From contig NC_088319.1 of NCBI RefSeq assembly GCF_910592395.1, forward strand, positions 2,296,001-2,360,000: DNA of 64,000 nt, in the 5' to 3' direction. Positions within the stretch are counted from its first letter, which is position 1. Every line of letters begins with the position of its first letter. Positions 49,578-62,500 of this stretch are shown piece by piece. The DNA comes from Lineus longissimus. Its lineage: Eukaryota > Nemertea > Pilidiophora > Heteronemertea > Lineidae. Both the position numbers and the translations under genes were made by a program. A model generated the notes under the pieces. That model was not told the DNA's origin. It saw only the letters and a list, made by a program, of their open reading frames with translations, and did not search any database.

Positions 49578-52510
49578 CTGGCGGGGTATTGCAGGAATCT
49601 ACTTTCGGCTGAATAGAAAGGAGAAACAACAAAAGGGCTGGTTGTGTAACCTTTTTCCTGTCGCATGAAATCGCAGCGTTTTTCGGAGGTATACAGTAAG
49701 TTAGGGCAATTGCAATCTTCTAGCCTTGCTATGGGATTGGTAATGGTTGCTTAGTGATACTAGCACTGTTTACTAGCGTACATTTGGCCTCTTCCGGTTG
49801 GTCACTTCTGGGCAGGAAATGGAGGCTAGTCCTCGCATTGGGAGATTGAGGCCCGTTTGTGACTAGTTTTGGACACCCAGGACCTGCTCTGTTGCAAGAG
49901 CACATGAACAATGGTGAATATTTTCGACGTGATGCTGTATTCTCTCTTCATGTCAATCGCCCTCTTTTCTGATTGCGGCGAAGGATGAATACACAATCAC
50001 ACTCGCGTGATTTCAGAGATGTCAGACTTCACCCGAGTGTCGTTTTGCGTATGGAATTGATAACCGTAATTTGTCAGAGGAATCGAAATTGACCTAACTA
50101 AATTACGAAAATGCTCATGACATCATGTATACGAGTTAAGTCTAGATTCTTTTCTTCTTCGATGTCGTGTAAACGTGGGTCATTTTTCAGAAGTTGTTCC
50201 GATGACGATGCGATGCTCACTGGTGTCCCTTTTTTCATGTTGTGTAAAAACGGCACCAATATGTCATTATTACACCCACGGATGGAGTGCTATACATCCG
50301 TGTTACACCTAGATAATCCAACAATACCCAGCTTAGTTTAAGGAATTGATACCGAACTTGAGGTATTGGTTGTTTCACCAAAACCGCGAGAGTGGAGGTA
50401 AAATTAAACGAAGTCCGAGACAGTACAGAGCCGAGGTTTTGGCAAACATTTCAGCTCAATCCGAGCGGTTTTGGTGAGACAATCAATACCGACAGTGAGT
50501 TGTCAATTTCTATTTTAAAATATCCCAAATTAAAAAACAAAAACATTTGGTTTTAAAATCATTTTGACAGCTTTCACAGTTTGCACCTACATAAATTTTG
50601 CATTTCCTGAATCCAGGTATTTTAGAATTTTGAACTTTGACCTGCGTAGAATCTGAAGTCGTCGTTGCAGTTGTAGATCTGATTAAAGCCTGCAGCACAC
50701 TAACCGCCAACTTCGGCGTTCACAGGCATTTTTGCCGCAATAGTCCTGAACGCCTGAAAAATTCCTAGTCTGCTGCGAACGGCGTCGGCGAACGCGACTT
50801 GCCGCCACTTGCCGCAATTAAACGCCAAATATCTAACATGTTTGATTTTTGATGCGTGTCGCCGCGTTTGAACGCAAGAAGAAGCCAGGTGTGCTACGGA
50901 TGGCCGCCTGACTTGGCGTCGGCGGCGAGGCTATGGCCAATCAGCTTGCGTCTTGATGTCACACGATTTCAAAATGGCAGCCTAAAGTGGCGGCAAAGAC
51001 GCTACTGAACGCCAATTCTGGGCAGGTGTGCTCTGACCGGGATCCACTGGCCGCCAACTTTGGCGTCGAGAGGCGTCAGCCGAACGCTTCTTGTCGCCAA
51101 AGTTGGCGGCTAGTGTGCTGCAGGCTTAAAATTGAAGGATTTTCATAATCCACGCGCCGATGATTCTTCGATGTCCACCATCGTTCTCTAAATCCGATTT
51201 CGAGATGCACACGCAACAACGTTAATGTTTTCAAGGCTCTTTAACCGATTAACCCAACAGCGTTAACGACAGCCACCAGCGTAGCCCAACTACGCGATAT
51301 CTTCAATTCAGGCCTACCGGTACTATATATAGTAGCATAAAGAATTAACATCAACGTTCTACTGACACCGATTAGGCGACTGCGCTGAATGAAATTTACT
51401 GAAATGATATAAATTTCTCTAACGCTGAGCAGCTGGGTCCTTGGCGTGCGCAGTGTGTGTGGATAAATCCTGCAGAGAGCACTCAGTGTAACGAAGACGA
51501 TCAGAAACTGTTTTTGGTGTACCAAAACACGGAAGTCCCACTGCTTTGGATCGTCGACTCTGCCAAGCCTTATCTTTGGAGCCTTGCATTCATCGATATC
51601 GAGTGACAGTGATATGAATTCAACACTAATTTTCAAAAGCAACATTCGCATTCACCTATCAAAATAATTTGAAATCCAATTGTTATTGTAAGCTGCTGTG
51701 TAACGTTTTTTGGACGTACTCGATAGTCGATCAATGGAAATCAATGACTTAAACTCAGTTTAATCCATAGGCCTTATCTATAATCATACACCATACATAC
51801 ATGTATATACAGGACCCAACTTAATTTTTGGGTAAGAGATTTGCAAATCAAGAATATATTTTTTTTCAAAATGCACCTTGAAACGTTTGAAGAGATAGAT
51901 GAAAAAATAGCCTGACGATTTTATCAAAGTTCGTCGATAAATAGACAGCACAGAGCAGAAAATGTCAAAAATCAATGCACTGCGTCAATGTACACGAATG
52001 AATACAAACAAATTATTTTGTAACCATGGCAACTTAAATATAAAAATCCTCTTGGGTCCCAAAATTCGGTTCAAGAAAAACCAAACTTCAAAGAAATCGG
52101 CCCAGTACAGTAGTTTAAGCACAGCGGTCTTAAAGCACAGTGACATTTACTTCTGAATCCGACTATATGAAAATCACGATTAAAATTCTCCACAAGATTA
52201 TTGTAAGATTTTTAATTAAGATTTGAACTAAGAAAATTACAAGATTTGACAAGTTTCTTACGAAAATACTATGTGTGCACGTACAAGAAACAATCTTGTG
52301 GGACAGTGTTGAGAAACATAGGCCGGGTCTATTTGGCAAGCCGCTCGCCGAACAGTCATCTTTTTTTGTCCTGTTTGGAGAGCCGCTTGTCAAACAGCAC
52401 TAAAAAGCCACACTGTTCGGCCAGCCGGGCTTGCCAAACAGGTAAAAAATCTACCCTGTTTGGCGGGCTGGAGACTTTACTTTAATATCAATGAGTTCGC
52501 CTCTCCATTC
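48721..52510. repeat. Tandem array unit 7, truncated
   Basis: Last unit. It follows the unit 2/3 upstream-deleted layout through the 438-bp element and the GTTTGGC subrepeats. Identity to the other units stops near 52,500-52,510, just past the motif TTTACTTTAATAT. No CRE/TATA region and no further terminal exon follow, so this is the array edge. Confidence 0.88.
50688..51125. mobile_element. 438-bp TIR element, unit 7
   Basis: Same element and site, exact length kept, with a base change in the left inverted repeat (CACTAACCGCC). Confidence 0.85.
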
Positions 52511-52667
52511 TTGACGCAAGGGCCCAAAGCGCCACGTAGCGGCAAAAAAGCAAAGCTGGCGAAACATTTATAACGGGTCACCTTCACTTACTATTGGACT
52601 TATAGCGCATTTACGGGGTCGCAACTATTTTGCTTAATAGTGTCACCAGGAAAGAAAAGCATGCGAC

Positions 52668-53144
52668 CTAACGCCGATCTATTTGTATAAAGTGATAATT
52701 GGAAGGTATATAGTAGGAAATATCAATAAAATAATCATTCCATGTCGTCTTTTGAGGGCATTTTTGATTGTAAAAAATATATGTGTACGTCACCGGAGTC
52801 TCTGCAATGATAATTTCATCACAGCAGTCTCGCGCAAGTGGAAGTTCTTTACCTATTAGTTCTTCACTCATTAGTCTGGCGGAAAGCCAGACGTTTTCCA
52901 TTACGATTTCACTACGATGTTTGACCAGAAGGAGCAGTGCGCGAGATATGCTAATGAGCAGACTTCCCTCGCTTGAGTTTCTGAAGAATGTTCCATATCG
53001 CGCTAAGCTGACCACTGCTGACCATGACAGGCGTGCATTGGACTGGTACAGGTTGGAACTGAACATTGAATATGCTGGTGGTGACGCTTTCTGATGAGAA
53101 GTTGGTCGTGACTGATGCAGTATCCTTGGACTTGTCCACAGCAT
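52668..53144 (-). other. Unrecognised ORF fragment, possible decayed gene
   Basis: A 158-codon minus-strand frame contains EIVMENVWLSARLMSEELIG and LARDCCDEIIIAETP. An overlapping minus frame (53151-52951) contains QCTPVMVSSGQLSAIWNILQ. Both look more protein-like than chance, but they overlap out of frame and a plus-strand frame is open too. They could be pieces of one gene broken by a frameshift. I do not recognise a family. Confidence 0.2.
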
Positions 53145-53208
53145 CGTTCAATCATTGCTCTCTGAGCTGGCTTGATTCTGTACTTACCCAAATACTGAGA
53201 CCAAATGC

Positions 53209-53272
53209 CTGTTGACTGTGCTTTAAGAGAGACTGGCGCCATGCCTAGTCTCTCTTAAAGCACAGTCAACAG
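53209..53272. repeat. Perfect 26-bp palindrome with 12-bp loop
   Basis: Arms 53209-53234 and 53247-53272 match exactly (GTTGACTGTGCTTTAAGAGA and complement), with GGCGCCATGCCT between. It lies in single-copy DNA outside the array. No protein frame or transposon end is evident. Confidence 0.9.
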
Positions 53273-53520
53273 ACACCAACCCCCTCAGACTCAGAAACCA
53301 CAAACGCCCAACCCTTCCTGCTACCTTAATACTTCTGGATTTGCAGCCTGTCAAGCGCGAAAATTCTAATCCAGCGTGATGTTTGGCGCAAATCCCTCAA
53401 CGCGCATCTGGGTGACGTCATCGTCAACAGGTGCGCGTCACCTGTTGCACGCGTCACACTCGTAACGTTGTTTGACGCGATGTCGCTTTTCGGATTTTCC
53501 CCATGCGTTGAGTTTAGCAA

Positions 53521-53571
53521 GATGGCCGCTTCCTCGCATGTTATTTTTGTGATCTTAATTCCTAACGGATA
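53521..53571 (+). promoter_or_regulatory. YY1-like start motif with short upstream ORF
   Basis: AGCAAGATGGCCGC resembles the YY1 motif that marks many TATA-less animal start sites, and reads as a 16-codon upstream ORF in strong Kozak context (MAASSHVIFV, stop before 53572). It lies about 75 bp ahead of the proposed first coding exon at 53598. It may lie in the 5' leader. No TATA box is visible. Confidence 0.25.
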
Positions 53572-53597
53572 GCGTTCAGTATTGTTTGAAGCCTAAC

Positions 53598-56500
53598 ATG
53601 ACGAAACTTTTACCCCTCCCGCATCACTGGATGTGTTTTTGGAGGCCGACTTACGAGGATCAGAAAACTGGACGGGGAAGCGCGCACCGAGGAGAGAACG
53701 AGTCCATATCAAATCGTGAACGAATTCTTGTAGGATTGATTCTATGTTGCATATGCTTTCTTGTTGCTTTTGCATGGGCAAAAGTGTATTGTGAAACCGT
53801 AAAACACAGAAAGAGGGGTAAGTTTGTTTTTTTTCTCGTAAATTTTTGCCCACCATTAATTTTTTAACGCTTGCCAATCATGCAATGCAAAGTGCTGCTC
53901 ACTGAATTGATTCATTTTGGAGATCTTACGTCAACAGCATTCTTACAATTATTTGTGGCAATTTAAAATTTAATTCCATAGCTGATTTTGAGAAACAGTT
54001 CGGAGGTTGGTTACTTTTCAATACATATATTATATATCTTCTTAAAAGCAACGCACAACTTTGGCTACGATCGAGTAGGCCTATAGGCTAGCCCGACGTA
54101 TGGTCACTGTCACTGCACGCATTTTAAAAAGGAGCCGAGGCAAGCACTCACGACTGTTCCCTCGCAAGTGACGGCCACAAAATGATGTTCGCGTCTCTTT
54201 TATAAAATGTGGACATCTAAAAAATTGGTCATCAGTTCTACCAACGTCAAGTTTGAAACGGCTAAGGTTGAAAAAGTGTGTGGTCTTGCTGCCACTGTCA
54301 GATCAAATCTTCAAGACTGATCAGAAGAACATGTTTATGTCAATGGTATAGTCATGTCAGTGTAAAAAACGAGGCGGCCGGTGTAGAAGTTTAAAATGTC
54401 CTAGGATAAAATGTCCGAGAACAAAGGATTCTATTATGCGCTGAGCTATTGAGTCATTGCCTCTATAGAACCATATGCCATAATCTGTCAGAATATAATA
54501 GGCCCGGACACTTTTTCTAGGGGGGACACTTTTTACTTTTACACCGGAACTCGGCGTTTGAAAACTCTTCACAAAATAATGACTAGGCCTATATCTTCAC
54601 CAATCAATTCTTTTTTCAGAATTGAGTACGCATCATGAAAGAAAACCACGGGCAATAGCATGCAGAAATAGTAAGTAGGCTAACTACGCGCCAAACCACA
54701 ATAAATTAAATGGTAGGTTTTCAATTAATGCGAATCTTGATGAAATTATCGGCGTGAAAAGGCAACTCATGACCGCAATACTTGACTTGCCAAACTCAGC
54801 TCGACGCCGAACTGCAGCGCCACTCGCGGACAAAGATAGAACAACTCGACATTTTTTTCACCGGTTTTCTCGCTGCGCATGCGTACCAGCGGAAATCAAT
54901 AAAAAAAGATGACGCTGGTACGCATGCGCAGCAAGAAAACCGGTGAAAAAAATGTCGAGTTGTTCTATCTTTGTCCGCGAGTGGCACTGCAGTTCGGCGT
55001 CGAGCTGAGTTTGGCAAGTCAAGTATTGCGATCAGTGAGGCCCAAGGTAGGTTTGCACTGAAAGGACTACACTGCGGTACCACCCAAGGGTAGATGCACA
55101 CTTGAAGCTGTGATTAGGCCTACGCATGCCAGTGCAGTGCGATTCAAGCAAATCCTTTTCACTGGAAACCTACTGTTGCGATGTTGATTGCATTGCGCAG
55201 CCCATGCGGAAATGCGAATAAAAGGTTTTAGTGGTTTTATTGGTAAAACCAAGAATGAATTATTGGTAAAACAAGCATGATTGTATCTTCTGAATGATGA
55301 TAAGTTTATTGATTTTTTGTCTCTTTTTGCTAGTTAGAGAGTCATACTGCGCAGACGTCGGCTGGATCATCGACGCCACCCAACCATACAATTTAGGGGT
55401 CCACGAGAGGGTGTTCCAGTTTATATACGAGGTGTCCAGAGAGTTGAAATTTGGGGAAAATGATATCAACATGGCAGCATTTCTGTTCAATTATAAGGCA
55501 GTGCAAAAAGTACAATTAGAAAAAGGAAATGCGTATACTTATGACGAGTGGCGAAAGTATGTGGTGAAAATACCACCACTACGACGTCATCGTAAGCAGA
55601 GAATTCAAGACATCTTCAATTACATCCTTTCGAGTGCCTCACCTCTCGACAACGGTCAAGGTCATCGGCCAGGGGTCCCGATGACGGCATTTCTAATGTC
55701 GGACGGATATTTTAGAGGTAACGCTCCTAAATGGATTACATAGTTGTACTAAAACCCACGCTGTTGGCGTTGGTCGCATTGCTATAGCCTTGAAAATTTC
55801 AGCCACCGATTCGAACCATCCAACGGGGTGGCCCGCCTCCGCGCTTGACATAGGTTCAGTGCGTACTTAAGTTTGTGTTTAAGGGGTTTCCGTAAGCAAT
55901 CAGATCATTCGCATGAGACGTGTTTTCTTCAATCGTGGCATGAAAATGAACGCACCGCCACGTGACTTTGTTTACAATCATTGCCTCGTTTTGAATGGAT
56001 GCACATGAGCAGGCACTCATCATATTTGAATCCTTCCAGGTCATCTGGGTAAGACAGGTGTGTTGCAGAATTTTGTAAAACGCGTGAAGGATAGCGGCAT
56101 CGACTTACAAATCATAGTACTCGAGACACAAGGCCGAATCCCGAACTTCCGAAAATTGAACGAATTGGTACCTCCTGGCTCCATACCTTTTAGCATAAAG
56201 GTGAAATCCGATGTCCAGCAAGTGGCTGAGCATATCAGGAAACGATCATCTTGCTGTGAGTATTTTCAGTAGTGTGGTTGCGCATCATTACGACTTTGGC
56301 TGACGTTGCGGCGATGGAACTACGCACCGACCGCAAGGCTATAAAGGAGTCCACCAAAAATGGCTAGTTAAGCGGGGATTATACTTGGAATAAGCTTTGG
56401 CGAGGGCATGATAGTGAGGTTAAGATAAATTGACTCCGACTCCAACTTTGAGGCTAAAAACATTGGTCGCATGGATCACATGTTCGGTTACGGACTCCCG

Positions 56501-59500
56501 CAAAATACAGCACATTAAAAAAGACATTTCGTGAATTGCAAAAATTAAGAGTTGTGGAAGTGTACACGTTTACAGTATAATGAACGATTCTTATAGATTC
56601 ATGTTTTTCTGCTAATTTTTTAGATGACTGGTTCAAATTCAATAACATTGGAGTCTGCAGTGCGGGTTCCATTTCTGACGACAATATCAACAATGGAGTT
56701 TCAATGTATAATGGTGACATGAACAATGCAGTTTCGAATTCTAATGGCAATGCGAATATCGCCGGTTCGAATTCTGATCGCAACACGAACAACGCAGGTT
56801 CGAATTCCAATGGCAATACGAACATCGTCGATTCGAATTTGAATGGCAACGCGAAGATCGCCGATTCGAATTCTAATGGCAACGCAAACAACGCAGGTTC
56901 AAATTCTAATGGCAACGCGAACATCGCAGGTTCGAATTCTAATGGCAACACGAACAACGTAGCATCGAGTTCTAAGGGCAAATTTAACAATGCAGGTTCG
57001 AATTCCAATGGCAACATGAACAATGCACTTTCGAATGCTAACGGAATGCCAAATAGTGCAGCTTCGAATTCTAACGGTAACCAAAAAAATGCAGCTTCGA
57101 ATTCTAACGGTAACCCAAACAACGCAGGTTCGAATTCTAACGGTAACCCAAACAACGCAGGTTCGAATTCTAACGGTAACCCAAACAACGCAGGTTCGAA
57201 TTCTAACGGTATCCCAAACAACGCAGGTTCGAATTCTAACGGTAACCCAAACAACGCAGGTTCGAATTCTAACGGTAACCCAAACAACGCAGCTTCGAAT
57301 TCTAACGGTAACCCAAACAATGCAGCTTCGAATTCTAACGGTAACCCAAACAACGCAGGTTCGAATTCTAACGGTAACCCAAACAACGCAGCTTCGAATT
57401 CTAACGGTAACCCAAACAATGCAGCTTCGAATTCTAACGGTAACCCAAACAACGCAGGTTCGAATTCCAAGGGCAACGTGAACAAGGCAGTATCGAATTC
57501 TAACGGAATGCCAAATAATACGGCTTCGAATTCTAAAATGAACAATGCAGGTTCAAATTCTAATGGCAACACGAACATCGGAAGTTCGAATTCTAAATCA
57601 CAAATGTTTCCATCTGCTGCGACACTGCCAGGTGTGAATATTTATATTCAACCACCTTCTGGGTCAAATGGAGGCACCAGTTCTCCAACATTGGGCAATG
57701 GCGTTCCGTTTCAGAAAACGGGGCCGGTTGAAAATCAGGTGCGTAATAATCAAGTTAAAAGTGGACTTGGAACAGGCAACTCCCCACAACCTTTAAGAGG
57801 TGGGCCACCTGCTCTAGGGATGCTCGGCGGATTGTCAGTGCAAAATAATGTTGGACAAACTGAAGAAGACGATAGTCTGCTTGCGAGTGGAAACGTTCTG
57901 CCGCAAACTGGGCTCAATCAAGCAGGGACTGGCGGACAGGGACTGTTTAAAGTTCCTACAGGAGTCAACCAAGGCATGGTGCCTGTGTTAGGTGGTTCTG
58001 GGACTAACCAAGTCATGGCACCTGAGTTAGGTGGCTATGGGACTAACCAAGGCATGGCACCTGCGTTTGCTGGCTCTGGGACTAACCAAGGCATAGTACC
58101 TGCTTTGGGTGGCTATGGGACTAACCATGGCATGGCACCTGCGTTTGCTGGCTCTGGGACTAACCAAGGCGTGGTACCTGCTTTGGGTGGCTATGGGACT
58201 AACCAAGGCATGTCACCTGCGTCAGGTAGCTATGCGACTAACCAAGGCGTGGTACCTGCGTTAGGTGGGTCTGGGAGTAATACCCTCAACGGACCTGGAA
58301 ATATAGCTGATATATTAGCTGATGCTGGAAATCAGAGCCCTTCTTCTATCCTCGGCGCTGGACCCGGTAATGATAAACAACGGGTATTAATCGTCAATGC
58401 TCGGCCTAATAAGCTTAATGACATGGTCAAGAATGTCATGCAGGGTCACACAGTGGAAAATGGAAATATTCGAACACAAATTGGTAGACCGATAAAGAGG
58501 CCTGTTGCTGAGAACAGACACAATTTAATTTTACCGAAGTTAGTTAATAAAGGAATCGAAATATCTGATATTGCGCAAGACGGACGGAATGACGACCTGA
58601 ACGTCGAAAACGAGCCGGATGGATTGAAACAAGACGGATACGAATTGTACGATGAAAATGGGCTTATTGTTGCTTATCCTAAATTTGTCCACAATGCTCG
58701 AACAACTACGGACACTATCACTACCACGACAACGACCACGACAACAACCACAACCACTGCTAAGCCGAAAGAGGTCGTTCTTTTAGTCAATACACCTGCT
58801 ACCGCCCCAGCTGGAAGTTTAGCTAATGTGGCCCAAGTTTCACCGCAGGGGTCCGTCAATAAACAAAACAAAGGTAAATTCGTAATGGCTTTGTCTGCCT
58901 TAGCTTCCGTTTTGTAAAATTCAATAGTTACTGGTCAATTGCCAAAACAAAATCCCGAAAAAAGGCATCATATCCATTCCTTCGTAAAGCTTGTACCGGT
59001 CCGTTATTTCGCACAATCATACAAGAAACTTGTGAAGATTGACTTTCATCATAGATTGAATACTGAAGACGATCTTAAACTGGAACGTTTTGAGAATTTG
59101 GCATAAACAGCGTCAGCACTGACGTTTTGCGTTGAGTTGTAACGGTGGTTCATGAATAAAATCGTGATAATAAAATGAATAATCACACTACCGGCATGTA
59201 TATTTCATAGTAGAGTGGTTTTGATCAGCCAATACCTGACCGGAACTCCACATTTCTAATGAAGCCACGCCTAAATTATTGCGAGAGGGAAGTTGCAGCG
59301 CTGCCATTAACTCTATTGTCATTGCAGTCCTTGCTGACAACAATGTGATCACCCTACCGCGCCTACCCCACTACATAACATCCAGCGCAGCCAGGCTCAG
59401 TGACGGGTCTGTCCTTCATCGGATCTCAAGGATGGTGACGGGGCTCGTCACCAACACAGCCATGATAATGGGTCACGAGTCAAGCAGGTACAGAAGGGGT

Positions 59501-62500
59501 AAGCATTCCCGATAGTTCGTCAACATTTCGTCAACAAAAGAAACTATCCTTACAATAGATCTTCACGGTAAAAGAAGACAGACAATGGGTGATATGAATA
59601 AAGAGTAGTAAATGCTTTTATCTAAAACTCCATGTACATTTACACTTGGCCTTTCTGTACAAAATTGAAGTAAAAGCATTTGCTAGCCTTTATTCATATC
59701 GCCCATTGGCTCGAGGGGCCATTGCCTGGCGTCATTGACCGTAAAAACCTTCTGTAAAGATAGTTTCTTTTGCCGACCCTAGGTGGTACTGGCGTATCCG
59801 GGAAAGGGCCTATTCACTTATACGTTTTGGTTCACTTGCTTTGTTTTTGAATATGTTTGAATTCACATCCCCACTGGTATTGATCTGACGTGTCAAAAGA
59901 ACAATAGCCGGCGCGGCTTCTCACCGGGGACTCAAACTCGTCGGGCCAGTTGGCCCGGGCGTCGTAACCAGCAGTGGGCTAACATATGGGGCGACCTAGC
60001 CAGCAGTTGGCTATGGGCGTCTATAATTTGAGGTAGTGGCTAGTGCGTCAGTTTCATCATACCTAACAAATTTAATGAAACAGCGGGAAAACATGTGCCT
60101 ACCTTGGTTATGTTAGACGTCTCTGTCTGCGGGCCTGGGCGAACAGACCTCAAGACAATGCGATATCCGCATGAAATTGTTTTACGAATGATATCCGAAA
60201 TTGGCACCAGATACTATTATTTTAGTACATATATATTCCACAAGATATCGTAGATTGTTACGGATTCTGTCGCAGTCACTTTACTCTCCAATTTTGATCT
60301 ATCGTATTCCAGCTCTTGAAAAGCCAACCAAACGCATGGTCCACACGCCTCAATCACACATCAAATGAGTGGGCCCTGTTGAACTTATTCTTGAAGGGCG
60401 AATACTAAAAATGAAGTTGATTCTAAAACTGAATATTACATAAACTTAAATTGAACAGACTGTTTGAAAAGTTCAACGTGTAAACAATGTTATTAGTCAC
60501 GTAGTAAACAAAGGTGGTTTACACCGAATATAGCCACCATTCATAGTCGTCCACAACCTGGCCAACTCGTTACTTTATTGTTTATTACGTCCGTCAACCC
60601 AAAGGCCTAGAATTATATAACAGAAACCTAGCTTGTGAACTGTTCTATTGTGTTGAATTCTAAAAAACTTTCGATTTACAATGAACTGCAGTATACCCAA
60701 AACCTCGGTACGACGCCTCGGTCTTGGTCTACATTTTACCTCCACCCTCGTCGTGTTTGCTGAGACTTCGGTATAAATACCGTATTGAAACAGCACATTT
60801 GTTTCCTTATTTTCAGAATCTCCACCGATATTTTCCATCATCTGGACAGAATGGACCGCATGCACCGTCTCATGTGGCAGCGGGAAACAGGTTCGGAAAC
60901 GAGACTGCATCTCGCCCATCCCGGAGGACTGTTCGTTCAAACAAGAAAGAAAGCTGGAGTTCAGAAAATGCAATCTCGCTCCCTGCCCGGGAATTAGTCT
61001 CCCCGGAAATAAGGAATACCAAAATGAACTTTTAAAGGCCGTTTTGAAAGCTTGGAGTAAAGGATCTGACTTGCCAAATGAGCATTTGACTTTTGGCGCG
61101 TCTAGGAATCTGACCAAGAGCAGGACTGTGGCTGAAGTCAAGGTGACCTCGAATGGAAAAGTTCAAGGTCATCAACTTTCACAAAGGATTCCTGCCACGA
61201 TCCCGCCCTCTATTGACGATATTGATACACTACTCGAGGCAGAGGTTCAAGTGCAGGAAGCAAATGATGGGATGGCGAAACAGATGTCCTCATATGACGC
61301 GAACGGCACCCATGTACCGCTGGATGTAGATGTCAAGAGTAATGTTTATTCAGTCAGTGATGTTGATAGACCAGGTAGGCAGTCGTCCTCATTTCTATTT
61401 GGCGATTTTCATGTTATGTTCTTTTTGCCCGCTGTGACACACTATTATATCCCTGAAGCAATCATAACATTTCCAAAAAAAATACGTGCGGTGGATTTCG
61501 TATTCCGCCACAAGGCACAATGTTAAAGAAGTCTGTATTGGAACGTCGCCCGCTAGTTACAATATCTGTCATGCGACGGCGCTAAAATCGATCTTCAGCG
61601 GGTGAAATCGGCCGGTTGGGGAAATATGGCAGCAAATTAGCTAGAGGATCCGGTGCAATCTAAGTAATGCAGTCCTTCCTTATTCTTCTCACGTGTATCG
61701 GTGCCATTTTAATTAAGAAGCGCACAAAATCATCAATCTTAGGATCGTCCTCTTTCTTGTAATAACCTTTTCATTTAGATTTTCCACAATGGACCGCGTG
61801 GTCGCTCTGGTCAGAGTGCTCGAACAAGTGCGGTAACGGGGTTCAGAAGCGGGCGCGGACATGCCTGACCCCCGCCGGGGATATCTCACGAAGATGCCCG
61901 GGAACAGAGCCAAGTATGAGGTTGTGTGTCGGTGCGGGTGACTCGTGTTATAAACAGACTAATATTCGATTAGGTAAGGGTTTGTCTTGGCGAAAGACAT
62001 GACTGATTCCATGGCAAGATTAATAGTTGAAAATGACTTTTAAACATACTCCCGTCCGCATCACGATATTTTTATATTTTTTTTATATACGACATAGGAG
62101 TGAAAACGCCTGATCTAACTCTCAGGATCCTGTTTAGCACGATGTGTTGTTTCGTAAGCAAAAGCTTGAAGCTTACCTGGTATAAAGATGAAATAGTTTT
62201 CTCTTCATACTCACGGGAACTGTGAATCGAAAACGTCGCCAGGAGCAACATTTCTCCAGGGCTACCTCCAACCTTTGCCGCATTTCCCATGAAAACCTTC
62301 TCGAAGGAGTCTGATTTTCTTTCGTTTCTTTTCAGCACTAGCAAAACAACTCCCAGTCAGGATACGGCAGGGCGTTGAACGGCGCAACGTGGTGGCCACA
62401 GCGATAATTATCTTAGTGCTGATGACGCTGATAATGGCGTCGTTTCTGGCTTGGAAGTTGAGGCGGGTCACTCTGGAGAGGCGGCGGTACAAGGCGGAGT

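Noticed and set aside
51241-51651. DIDEC-containing minus frame suggesting an EGF-like domain
   Set aside because: No following EGF cysteine spacing, and the frame is long only in unit 7.
1-52510. CRISPR array or prokaryotic island
   Set aside because: Repeats are kilobase units with spliced genes. There are no short regular repeats with unique spacers and no cas genes.
57023-57481. Second plus-strand frame (ILTVTQTTQVR repeats)
   Set aside because: Same repeat artefact, wholly inside the coding exon and out of frame.
56454-57578. Long minus-strand frame (LPLEFEPALFGLPLEFEA repeats) opposite the Asn-rich exon
   Set aside because: The 30-bp repeat has no stop in several frames, so long frames appear on both strands. 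The plus frame has splice sites, phase continuity and flanking domains; this one has none.
59920-60060. Possible tRNA-derived SINE (a box-B-like GAGTTTGAGTCCCCGG on the minus strand)
   Set aside because: No acceptable box A at the expected distance and no tail or target duplication seen.
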